Both the position numbers and the translations under genes were made by a program. Shown piece after piece: positions 52,788 to 63,238 of a stretch of 64,000 nt of DNA. This DNA is from Multifurca ochricompacta (taxonomy: Eukaryota > Basidiomycota > Agaricomycetes > Russulales > Russulaceae), in assembly GCA_022496185.1 (NCBI GenBank), contig WTXG01000024.1:248001-312000 (forward strand), written 5' to 3'. Under the pieces are notes generated by a model. The model worked only from the letters and a program-made list of their open reading frames with translations. It ran no database searches and had not been told where the DNA came from. How positions within the stretch are numbered: the stretch's first letter is position 1; every line of letters starts with the position of its first letter.

Positions 52788-54125
52788 TTACAAGAGTGAC
52801 CTACTCAGCTGCATGGTAATATCGACAAGGAATTTACCAGGACGAACATGCTCCGGGAAAAATCAGTTGAGAACAGTCCACGTCGAGCCCACGCATCAAG
52901 CATGAACACTCCCCAAAACACTGTCCACGTCATGGTCCATAACCAGCCTAACAACCCACGCACGCGTAACCCTGTCGCCTTCGTGAACTCTTCTTCCATA
53001 ACGGTGCCAAGACCCATGATAAAGAAGAAACCCCCTGCGGTCTTGAACTCAGTCCCATAACCGAGCCCCCATAAGGCAACGTGGTGGAGGATACCAGATA
53101 CGGCGAATGCGCCCATGAGCGCACCCATCCGCCCGAAGATTTTCCCACAAGGACGCGCCCCGAAAGTGACGAAGAAGTGCCGAAGGAGCTGGTGCCAGCG
53201 GAAGCTCCATAATTCATGAAGTGAGGTGGATAACCACGGCCGATGAGAGCTAGGTGGCCATTGCGATGCAGACTGGCAGAGGAGTGTTCTCCCGATCAAT
53301 GATCCGATGTGATACGCTGAGTCGATAACCGCCCAAGTCCAGGCAAACCCCAGCATGCTGGAGAAAGCAGCTACAGCAGTACGGTGCCAAATGGTGAGGC
53401 TCGGGTCCATGAAAGAGATACCTCCAGGTATATTGACAGAGGGGCAGATACATTGAATGAGATATTGAGACGCGTCAAGCACCGTGACCTTGATAAGCAG
53501 TTTTGCCAGAACCGAAAAAATCGAAAGTGGTGGGGTGTTCCTACCGAGGAACGGGTTGGATGACCACGACCATCCAATTCCACGTTGATTATAAAGGAGG
53601 TCGAGGCCGTCAAGGAGGACGTTTGAGATGGTTAAAGGACGTTCGAGGGGGGTGTCCTGGTCCTTCAGAAGTTCGTACTTCCTTAATGGTTCCATGATGA
53701 ACACCCATTCGAAGGACTTCAGTGTGAAACAAAACATTAACATCTGTATAAGAATAATATTCAGCAAATAGGCACATAGAGCGTTTTGTTTGATAGTGAC
53801 GCACCACAAACTCAAAGTTCCAAAGGCTGAACCGGCCTGGGCTTTCACGTCCGAGCAGCTGTCCCAGCCGCAGCGAAGGATCAAGCCCTAGAGCACACCT
53901 CCAGACTTGCCAGACAATAAAAGGAAGTAGAGAAAGCTTGATAAGGAAGGTATTGGGAAGGATGGCGAGAACTCCCAGTGCATAATAGCTCAAGAACAGG
54001 GGGCAGACGGCAGCGATTGTAAAAGGCTGACGAAGGGCAGGATCTGGAAGGTCGGGTAATAAGGCGAACATTTGACGACAGCGGTTTGAGCAGATGATAC
54101 GGAGAGTAATCTCTGTCTGAGCCAT
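52788..54125 (-). CDS. Wax synthase-like MBOAT membrane acyltransferase (one frame break)
   Basis: Polytopic membrane protein of the fungal wax synthase domain family (MBOAT_2 type), expected to esterify long-chain alcohols or similar acceptors with acyl-CoA in the ER. Exon 1 is 54125-53805, intron 53804-53744 (61 bp, GTGCGT...ACAG), exon 2 from 53743. Motifs: LRLGQLLGRE and LWNFEFV at the end of exon 1; TLKSFEWVF; QSASQWPPSSHRPWLSTSL; LWSFRWHQLLRHFFVTFGA; and GILHHVALWGLG with the conserved His of the family. The C-terminus reads RRGLFSTDFSRSMFVL to a stop at 52805. One extra base in the A5 run at 52858-52862 would give the usual FPEHVRPGKFLVD ending with a stop at 52788. A start further downstream, at MFALLPDLPD, is possible. 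Confidence 0.85.
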
Positions 54126-54193
54126 TGCGCCAAGTCATATATACCACGGTAAGCGCCAAATGAAGCTGTTAAGTCCACGTTACTTGCAGCCAT

Positions 54194-55077
54194 TTGATTT
54201 CAGTAATTTACATATTCTAAAATGACGGTTCGGAGATTAGATTTGGCCATCGGGATAACCTAAAAAGGTTAGGAAGGTATGTGCTCTTCCATGGAAGTAA
54301 GCATGGAAGACAGGTTTGCCATGGAGCACGAATAGCGGCATGGGATGTGCAGTGGGAAAGGATGTTTTCCATGGAGTGCAGTGGTGGGCTAGTATTTGGC
54401 AGGCCACAAGGTGAGAGAGCATTTCGGACAGCATGTAAGATTGAGCCTCAAGCTGATGCGAGAAGGGATGGGACCATTGAGAAGTGGTAAGACCGTGCGC
54501 ATCACGGCCAGCGGTAGCGAGTAGTAACCGAGGGCATGGCGTATGACCTCACTTTAGTTTCATGTGAGAGGAATTGTTGCGAAAGGGACTGTTGCATCAC
54601 TTCATGGCCATTTAAGAGACGCTTTGTCAATAGCTTATCCGATAGGTAAATATTATAATAATCATATAATTTTGACCACCTTATCTACTACTTAAATAGG
54701 AACTTAAATCCTGCAAAACACTCTTTTCAACAAAATATGGATCATTGGTACTGTTAGGAGTTCTCAAAACTCTCACATAGCTACCTTCAAACCTCAACGT
54801 CCGCATACAAGACTCGAGTTAAGAGTTTGTTTGTTTGTACCTGACCCTCACAGCCCCCTCTTTTCATGACATAAGGCCACCAATACATTATACTTGGGCT
54901 TAGACCCCAAAATCGGTCGCAGGTGGTCAACCTTTATTTTCTTGTCACAAGTAGTTACACTTTTTTTTTTCAGTATTCACTTGTATTTAGATGTGAGGTA
55001 CACAACGTCCGAAGGGCTACATGGGGTAAGGGAGAATGTATACAAGCGATGTTAAGTAATGCGGCACTAGATCTGGG
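54194..55077. other. Intergenic, no gene recognised
   Basis: Between the 5' end of the wax synthase and the 3' end of gene A. A cluster of TTCCATGG/CCATGGAA-like words lies at about 54285-54380. A 12-nt T run lies at 54960. One 69-codon frame (54281-54490) has no support. Confidence 0.5.
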
Positions 55078-56329
55078 CTACTCGCCCGAGGATGGACCCA
55101 AGATATCGGTTTGGGTAAGGGAGTAGATTGTACCTGTATCGGCTAATCAAAAAGTCAGTTTGAAGCCAGCACCTGAGCGTTGGTAAATGAGCCGGAGGAA
55201 TCTCACCATCCTGGTTTATCCTATGGTCTGGAGGGATCGTTTGCGGAGATGTAACCTCAACATATTGTGTAGACCCATCTTGTTGGTGTGAGCTCAGTGC
55301 GAGTACTGCTTCTAGTACAGCAATCAGGTTGGAAGTGCTCGAGAAGAGAAATTCAAAACCAACCTCCAGGAGATTCTGACTCAAAAGCTAGTCGACAGGT
55401 CAATCTCGAGTCAAGCAGGTTAAAAAAGAGAAAGTATCTTACCTTCCCCGTCTGTCCAGTATCCTGAAAAGAGCTCGGACGGAAACGTCGCAACAACCTG
55501 CTGTCTGGACGCATCCTGACCATATAAATCCAAGACGACGGCAGCCTCTGGACATACTATCAGTGTCTTTGATGATATTGTGGTAGCAATCTACACCCAA
55601 CCTCCAGTTGCTTCTGACTGATATGTCGACATCTCCACTGAGTCCAGGTCACCGACGGCCACATCAGTTAATGTTGATAGAGTGGATATAGCATGCGAAT
55701 CGGTAAAGGGATTGCGGGGAATAGACCCCGCGGCGCGGGCTTCTGAAGTGGCTTTAAATCGTAAATTGGCGTTGAGATATAAGTAGCAAGCAATAAAACC
55801 CTACCAAAGCTGCTGCCAGAGGTGGCTTTCTTAATCTGATCCATAAGAAGATCATCGCGAATTCTGTCAGACGCCTTCTAGGACGAGTCAATAGTAAACC
55901 TAGGGCAGATGCGTCAGTAAGATTCACCTTGACAATCTTGAATGTTTCCCTGGAGAGATGTCTATACTTCCTCGCTTGAAAAATTCCCTTAATTTGACTG
56001 CTGTTCTCCTTTCCCAGTTTTTTCTTAGCATCTCGTGCCCTGTCGCATTGCACTTCATCAAAACAGCTATGCCACATTGAGCTCTATTAAACTGACCTTG
56101 TAAAAGTATGACGGATTGCAGTTTGATCGTTGAGCAGCATTAATTGAAGATGTTTCTCGAGTAGATCGCGCGATAGGTCCATGTAATGGTCACCTTGCTC
56201 TATCTGACAAGACATGGCGAAACAGTTCCGTATACCATCGATCAAAGACCTTCCGAGAAGATGAGCTGATACTTCAAAGACACCCCCAACAATCTGAGGC
56301 GCATAGTTTTGGGTAAACTCGTTAGACAT
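55078..56329 (-). CDS. Gene A: uncharacterised spliced gene with a duplicated exon pair
   Basis: Predicted exons (minus): 56329-56097, 56039-55928, 55877-55805, 55751-55602, 55556-55443, 55387-55364, 55311-55207, 55142-55078. All introns are GT-AG, 45-64 bp, and phases agree, giving about 291 residues. The N-terminus is MSNEFTQNYAPQIVGGVFEV, helical, followed by a Lys-rich part (RARDAKKKLGKEN, ARKYRHLSRETFKIVK). A module QSEATG|VCPEAAVVLDL...DGE recurs as SESPG|EAVLALS...QDG, each interrupted by a phase-1 intron at the same Gly codon. No signal peptide or membrane segment is obvious. Gene B (63239) is a paralogue with one module. I do not recognise the family. The splice model is my own, from consensus sites and the paralogue. 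Confidence 0.68.
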
Positions 56330-56563
56330 CTAGGTGAGTGATATATAGGCACCGGCCAAGCCGTTCTGAGCCAGCAGAGAACTGAGTAATGGTGAAGAGC
56401 GAAGGAAGGGGCTGGAGTACGCAAAATAAAAGATCTTAAATATGGAAAAAAAAAGGGGAGAATCATGACACATCGATATCAATCAAATACTTCCTAGGTT
56501 GTCAGCTGCAACAGAACAGACAATGCTCGCGCCGCTTGAAGCTATAAGGGCAATTATTGTGAT

Positions 56564-58263
56564 TTTTTTTTTTTTTTTTTTTGAGATCAAATTTATTACG
56601 CGCTTCAGCCAAACAGACAAATCGCGCGGCTACTACAGGGACATAGTAACTACTGTAAGAAGGGACAAAGGTCCGGAGGTAGTGGGTGGGAAACCCTAAG
56701 GGAAAAACCCGGGGAGAATGTACGTTGGAAGACCCAGAGTAATACCAGGACCCCCCACCCCGAAGGGTGGGGAAAAAGGATGAAGTAAATTAAATGGGGA
56801 CGGCTAGGTGCAATTGCCAGGTCCAGACCCCGTGTGCCATCAAGGTCGCGACCCAACCTATCTGTTCAATGAAAGTCCGAAACACAAAAGTCACAAGTAA
56901 AATAGAAAGATGCCGCTAAGCGGCGGGTGTGGGGGCCGGGACAGCCGGCTTCTTGACGCGGGGCGGCTTCTTCCATCGACGGACTGCACCAGCATGCCCA
57001 AAGGCATAGAGGGTGTGCTGGGCCAAAAGGCCCACCAGCGCCACACCATCCGGATCCTCAAAGGCCACCACCACAGATGAAGTGGAGCCAGGGAGGAGGG
57101 TGGAGGGGGCGCGGACCCAGGAAGGAAGGGCCGTCACTTTGAGCGCCCTGTACACTGGGTTCTCACGACCCAGAGCCTCATGGCAGGCCTGGGGAGAATG
57201 TGCCCCAGTGTGTGGGGTCACGCCAGTAGCGAGGCCATTGATGGTCACCCGGGACCACCGAACGTTCGGACGGGAGGAGGGGGAAAGGGGCTGGCCCATC
57301 ACCGACAAGAAGGGACCTAGCAGAGAAGTGAGGAGGGGCTGGGCAGAGAGGAGGTTAGCCTCCGAGACATCAGGGCCGGCCGTAAGAACCAGGTTCTTCT
57401 TCGGTGTCCACCGCGCAGCAGACAGGGAGACCTGGGTCCCGGAACCCGACAGCTCAGAGTTCAAGAATGAAACAATAGCCCCAGGGGGCTTACACACAAA
57501 TGGAGGGTCGGAAGGGTCCTGCACAGAACCAGGAAATACCACCAGAGAGGGTCTCGCATGCCTCTTGGCAGCAGCAGCATAGGATGAGGGGGGGAGGGGG
57601 CAGGGGCAGCAGGGGTAGTGGGGGCAGGAGGGGGTGCAGGGGAGGGGGCCGGGGCAGAGGGCTTGGCCTTGGCCTTGGGGGCCTTGGCTGGGGCAACCTG
57701 GGCCGGGGCCTGGGCAGGTGGGGTGGGAGGGGCCTGGGCAGGGGCCTTACCTTTCTTGGAAGGGCCTGGAACAGGAGCAGGAGGGGGAGCAGCGGGAAGG
57801 GGGGGTGCCGGTGTGCCACCAGCAGTGAGCGCATCCAGTGACCTCTTGAAGAGCCACAAGTCCTGATTGATCAGGAACAGGTCCTCATGGAAGATCCTGG
57901 AGAAACTGGAGAGGGGAGTAGGGAAAGCAGCATGCATGGAATCCACAAAGGCCCGGGAGTGCTGCGCATAGGAGAGGATGAGTGAGGGGGCCCCATGAAC
58001 AGGGGCAAAGTCAAGGAAATCGTGGAGGTGGCCATGGAGGGCAGCGACATAAGCATCATCGTCCCCAGGGAAGGAAGCCTCAGCCTCAACCATCCCATCA
58101 TAAAGCTGGGTGATGGCAGAGGTGAGAACCTGGGCAGGAGAAGGGGGGGTGGGGGAGGGGGCTCCGAAAGAGCAGCAAAGCGATTAGACATTGGAGGCAA
58201 CTCAATCAGCAAACAACACAAAAACCCAAAGGTGATGGTGGTGGTATGTGGTCAAGAAGGGAT
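56564..58263 (-). mobile_element. LINE-type retroposon with ORF1-like gene only, TSD of 15 bp
   Basis: A run of T's at the left edge (20 T in all at 56563-56582, one of them shared with the TSD) is the A tail of a minus-strand retroposon. GGCAATTATTGTGAT flanks it at 56549-56563 and 58264-58278. Its gene ends at 56916, and the remaining ~330 bp to the tail is 3' untranslated, with a hairpin CCCCCCACCCCGAAGGGTGGGG (56751-56772). There is no endonuclease or RT, so it moved using enzymes made elsewhere. Confidence 0.88.
56916..58191 (-). pseudogene. LINE ORF1-like protein, frame broken twice
   Basis: ATG at 58191 opens MSNRFAALSEPPPPP. The frame moves at a C-run near 58140 into MVEAEASFPGDDDAYVAALH (from 58093). 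This is followed by an Ala/Pro/Lys-rich low-complexity stretch (about 57800-57590). A G/C-run near 57580 moves the frame again into the C-terminal part, with LPSWVRAPSTLLPG, VVVAFEDPDGVALVGLLAQ and TLYAFGHAGAVRRWKK. That last block is typical of ORF1/gag-like proteins of basidiomycete LINEs. There is no CCHC knuckle. Both breaks are at homopolymers, so they may be base-calling errors. Confidence 0.72.
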
Positions 58264-58485
58264 GGCAATTATTGTGATGTTGTATTGTATAATAAAGTTC
58301 TCGTCGTGACGGGACGGAAAGTGAGACGAATTGCTATTGTTTTTTGATTACGTGATCGATGGGTTGCAAGGTTGCGGACAGACGCGGAACCTGAACTGAA
58401 CGGGAACGGTTCAAAGGTTAGCTCCGCTCCCCCGCTCAAATCTTTAACCTACTTCCTCCTCCCATTTCCCACTCTCATTACTCCA

Positions 58486-59829
58486 ATGACCTCCACTCGA
58501 GAGCAGGTTATGGCCTTCTTAGATTATAGACCTCCTGGAGCTCAACCAGGAGACATTGATGATCTAGAAATATGGTGGGTTGAGCGACAGGAAGCTCTAC
58601 AAAAGGCTGGATACATGCTTCGATCTCGCTATCGACCTGGTTGGAAGCCATCCTGGGCGGGCACCGACAAATTTTACCTTGATTTCGAGGATGGACAAAC
58701 TGTTGGGGTGAGGGAATGCACTCTAACTCTAATGCCTCTTGAGTGGTTCGTGCTTATGATTTCAGTACCGTTTAGGCATGGATGCGACTCGAATTTCCGA
58801 TGGAAAGCCAGTGATGTTGAAGAGGCTCCTCAATGAAGAGGGACCTTATGAACTCGAAATGAACAGGCTTTTTTCTTCTGAGCCTCTCTCCTCCAACCCC
58901 CGAAATCATTGCGTACAGTTGCTCGATATCATTGAGCTTCCCAATGATCCCCCAATTATGGTGCACCCCTTACTACGTCGTTATTACGACCCTCGATTTC
59001 AGACGTTCGGGGAATTCATAAGCTTTTTTGCCCAGACATGTGAGGTGAGCCCTTTTCACTCGCTATTGACATGATTTCGTTACTCAGTCGACTAGGGGGT
59101 CCACTTTATGCACGAAAACCACGTTGCTCATCGGTATACTTTTTTTTTTCCTTCTTTTGTCCTTAGTCTTCTGATCCTACCTGCCTATGTCAGAGATTGC
59201 ACGTCTGAAAATATCATGCTTGATCCATCAAACATGTTCCCGGAATCTTTCCACCCTGCTGACATTGAACGAAGCAGAGATTACCGTGGAAAGGCAAAAT
59301 GGTACTCTCGAACCCGGCGCCCAACAAGATACATTCTCATTGACTTTGGCCTTACCCGTCGGTATGACCCCGCCGATGGGCAACCACTCGATAACCCGTT
59401 ACGTGGCGGCGATAAAACTGCTCCAGAGCATCAGGACGGCAAGACACCATGTAATCCGTTCCCCACTGATGTATACTATCTGGGGAACCTGATCCGAGAA
59501 GATTATATACAGGTTCGCATTCTTTATATTCTTTCACAAGTTGTGGAGGCACCGTCATGACGTGAACGCAGAGATACCATGGATTTGAATTCATAGAGCC
59601 ACTTGTCGCCGACATGGTACAAGAGGATCCCACGAAGCGCCCGACCATGAAAGAGGTTGTTACCCGTTTTGCGGAAATCAGGAGTAAGCTCAGTACATGG
59701 AAACTGCGCTCTCGTATGGTTCGCAATAATGAGCTTTGGCCGGTCGCTGCGTGGAGGGCCGTCAGTCATTGGTATCGGACTATTGGCTATGTCCTCGCTC
59801 GCAAGGCCGCCATTCCAGAACCTGAATGA
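58486..59829 (+). CDS. Protein kinase-like protein
   Basis: Exons are 58486-58707, 58766-59044, 59096-59133, 59194-59512 and 59572-59829; introns are 51-60 bp GT-AG and phases agree, giving 371 residues. The first exon reads MTSTREQVMAFLDYRPPG. The kinase fold follows: ATRISDGKPVMLKRL (Lys of the VAIK position) and YELEMNRLF (possible alpha-C Glu). The catalytic loop HRDCTSENIM is made by joining exons 3 and 4, then LIDFGLTR (DFG). A G-rich loop is not evident. The sequence between DFG and the P+1 region is unusual (GGDKTAPEHQD in place of APE). H-R-D, N and DFG are intact, so activity is plausible. It is of the divergent kinase type expanded in Agaricomycetes; substrate unknown. Confidence 0.85.
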
Positions 59830-62800
59830 ATAGTTTTACTCCTTACTGCCGTCTTGGGTTTTTGATTGTACCTTACAATACTTATTGTACGCGATTTAGT
59901 TATACCCGTTGTCCTCACCCTATCCAGTTTGATCATTTCATTTCATGTGGTCATTATCGTGCTGTTCCGTTATTCTTTTTGTTTACCTTCTCTCCAAGGT
60001 TGGAATATTACACCTACGCACTGTACTGATTGACTCCTGCGCATCTGGTAGAAAAACCAGGGATGCTACTGGAAGAGAAACTAGCTCCGTTAGTTTATGA
60101 AACCAACCGATGATAGTCGGCATATGCAGAGGATGTGCCTTTCTGTGGAAAGCCATGCGTACCCAGAACATATATTACATTGTCAAGTACAAGAAGATGG
60201 GTGTAGATAGGGTTCTCGATCGGCGGACAGCGTGTTTCTGGTTGTGCCCCCCCCCTCTGATTTTGATTGTTCCCAAGTCAACCTCAGCTGAGACAAGGAG
60301 CAGAAGCAAACGAAAAAAAAAAACCAAAGGGGAATTTTCATACTATCCGGATAGCTCGTTCCCTGAGGTTATTGGTCAGAGTGGTTGGCGCCGACGAACA
60401 TTCCTATTTGGTTGCCTCAAGGGAACCACCACTATCCGGGGTCTGAAGAACCGTTCCGGGATGAGCACACCGTCGTAGTGGACAGGTTCCATATCCTACA
60501 CGTGGTTGGCGCAAATTTTAATCTGGTAGGATGATATAAATCACTAGTGTGATTCTACTACCACCTACCTCTTGGGACGGACAAATTATACAGTGGTCGT
60601 CCAAATAAAAACGCCTTCAAGCTCGCCGTTTTTGGCGCTACCGGTTGAAAATTCTGGAACAATAGCGGCAAGAATCCGGATATTAGTATGAAGGTACATG
60701 CGCCGATATTGTTCCAGGGCTCAATAATATGTCAAAAGGTAAGGAGGGGAAGCAACGCCCCAGCACTAATCCGGGGGGCGGGGGGGCCAGCACTCATTGG
60801 GTTGTTTTGTCAAGCTTCCCTGCTACTCAGTTGACGTTACACACACACACATCCTATAAACCGACCGTGCATTGAGAATGTCCTCGCGTCCTATTAGACA
60901 AAACTTAAAAAAAAAAACCTTTCCAGATTGCAAAGTGATTCCCTAACGTCAACTGAAAATGAAAATGTTAAATATGCGTTCATAAAATAAATAAATAAAT
61001 GAAGCAGGTGACAGGAGAAGGGTGAAAACACGCCAATTACGTACTAACAACACACAATATACCGCGAACCTGCAATAGACAGACTAGGACCGAACAACCA
61101 ACAGTGATAAATTACTACGCGCATCCGTGCGTATGCGCCGTTTGTTGAAAAAATAAATATAGCAACCACGCAGGACCACTACGGACTGGGTCGGTGCTTG
61201 TTTTGTTTCAACACCGCGAGGCCTCACCGATCCCCCCGGGATCTCAGTTCGGAAGTTTTGTGTCATGCTGACTTTTTTTTTTTTCTATACATCATTACCA
61301 GCGGTTCGGTTAGTTGTAGCAGCTGGGCTTATCTACAAACAACGGGGAACTTGGACCCAACCAACCCCCTCCTCATTGATGGGTTATGGGGTTGACTGAA
61401 TGCTACTAGCACGCACGCACTGGTTTGGCCCTAATAAGCTGATTGATGGGAAAGTCACCTCTGGTGCAATGGGTCAACTGCTACATCCGTCACAGGCACG
61501 CCGAACAGTTCGGCCCATGTGGTCGGAGGCAAGTGAGCGGGGGTGGAGGGAACAAAAAGGTTGATCGGATTTTGATGGCTTTATGTTCAGCAGCTTCATG
61601 TTCAGCAGCGGAGCTGGTAGACTTGCCCTTCATGGACGGACTGAGGTGAATTATATTACGCATCAAGAAACGGGGGGTGCTGTGCTGTGCTTGGCCCCTA
61701 TTATTTTATTTTTATTTTTATTTTGTTTCCAATTCCAATTCTAATCCAATGGTGCGAGTGCGAGGGGTGAGGGGGGAAACTGACTGGGAACAAAGAAGAA
61801 TTCGGCTAACCGATTTCCCGGGACCCGATTTCGGAGTTTTGCAGACCTGTCGGAGTACCAGTCGGAGTATTATTAGTAATGACCAAGGGGTCGGGTCGTT
61901 ATAGGACCCTCGGTAACAAGACGTGCTGAGTAGGCACTACTATCATCCAATCTCTTCCGGGACATATTTATGATACCGCCATCCGACCGAATGAAAAGCA
62001 CGGGATCGTGAGTGTATTCCGAAAGACTCAACCACCCGCTCGGTTCACCGCTGCTAAGACAAGAGTGTCTTTTACTAGTGGTGCGGTGGTGCGCGGAGAC
62101 AAAAGAAATAAAAGTAGACAAAAAATTATATTATTGAACGGAGTTTCGACGGTGACCAGCTAAGTTGTTATAGTATAGGTATAGGAACTGAACTGAGGTT
62201 GGGACGCACTTGGTAGCCGTGATTTTTCCTTTGCCTCACTCATGGGTTTGATCAATTGACTACAGTGTGAGTGTACCCTGGTCTACACAACAAGTAGTTT
62301 TTTACCAACCTTTTTGCGCCTTTGTGTACACGTTTTGGTTTGGGCATGACTGCCACGAGTTTGCCGTCCTCTCGGGATGATCACATTTAATTATGTACAA
62401 TGAACTGAATCATGGCAATAATCCCTATTTGGCACCTCGACCCCATCTTGTGTTTTTTTTTGTGTTTCTGTGCTGTGCTGTGCCCATTCATTGATGAGGA
62501 TCCGCTTTCAGGTTTCCCAAAATCGAACAAGAACGAACAAAAAGCGGTAGAACTGATGTGTGTACAGATTGCGCCTCATGCCAGTGGGCCCCATGATCCC
62601 GTAAGAGTCGAGGTTTTTTGATCCCAAATCGGTGAGCTCGCGAGGTCAACGCCAGTCTGTGTATTCTGTCCGAGTCCCCATGTCCCGAGCCTACCAGGGC
62701 AAAGGAAAGGTGGAAGAAATATTTTAGAGGAGAGTGTGCTCCTGTGTAGGGGCGCAAGTGTGTATGTAAAGCAATGATTACGTGGCAAAAAATAGAGAGG

Positions 62801-63238
62801 GGGGATTAGGGTACATTCTGTTGCCTGCATACACCCCATAGTGACCCCCCTCTCTGGAAATGGCATATACCTCCCCCCTCCCTCCTCCCCCTCCCCTCGC
62901 CCCTTCATCAAGCACACTCGGTGATGAGACCAATTTTTTCAAGCTGAACGACGTTACCTACCTTCGTTGACAATGACAGAAGGCCCAACGCCCCGTATAG
63001 TCCTCCCGCTCCCTCTCTCATAGTCCTCCTGCTGTATGAGTTCCTGCTAAACGTGTGGTTGCGAATTTCTACTGGGGTACGTCCATCCTCTGAGCTACTC
63101 TGTCAAACCACAGTTCCAAGGGTTAATATCCCCCGAAATAAGAAAAGATAACGAGGGGTACAGGCAAACTAGATGGATACACGGGCTAGCGGTCGTACAG
63201 TAGGCAATGAAAATCCCATAATAATGCGGCACTGCTCC
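59830..63238. other. Intergenic, no gene recognised
   Basis: About 3.4 kb without a convincing gene. It has simple sequence: AC dinucleotides (60839-60852), A runs (60312, 60908), AAAT repeats (60986-61001), a T-run (61271-61284), TTATT repeats (61698-61722). At about 60590-60613, TACAGTGGTCGTCCAAATAAAAACG looks like a single Tc1/mariner terminus without a partner. The 370-base open stretch at 60110 has no recognisable domain. Confidence 0.5.

Larger units (their letters stand above)
56330..58485. promoter_or_regulatory. Divergent upstream region of gene A and kinase, split by a retroposon
   Basis: Gene A starts at 56329 on the minus strand and the kinase at 58486 on the plus strand. Without the LINE insertion (56564-58263 plus one TSD copy) only about 440 bp would separate them, so the genes may have shared a bidirectional promoter. 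The kinase-proximal part is pyrimidine-rich just before the ATG (CTTCCTCCTCCCATTTCCC). No clear TATA box. Confidence 0.45.

Noticed and set aside
54281..54490. Possible small gene between wax synthase and gene A
   Set aside because: Frame is rich in repeats of CCATGGA and has no domain, paralogue or splice context.
55557..55601. In-frame TAG right after the G-G-W codons in gene A, read as a disabling mutation
   Set aside because: The same place in gene A's second module and in gene B fits a phase-1 GT-AG intron whose removal keeps frame and similarity in all three.
57490..57866. Long overlapping frames on both strands rich in Gly/Arg or Pro
   Set aside because: They are shadows of the GC-rich Ala/Pro/Lys stretch of the LINE ORF1.
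60590..60613. Tc1/mariner terminus in the gene island
   Set aside because: CAGTGGTCGTCC... follows a TA, but I found no inverted partner nearby, so an element cannot be supported.
59830..63238. tRNA or other RNA gene in the gene island
   Set aside because: I found no cloverleaf-compatible segment with A and B boxes; only simple repeats are visible.
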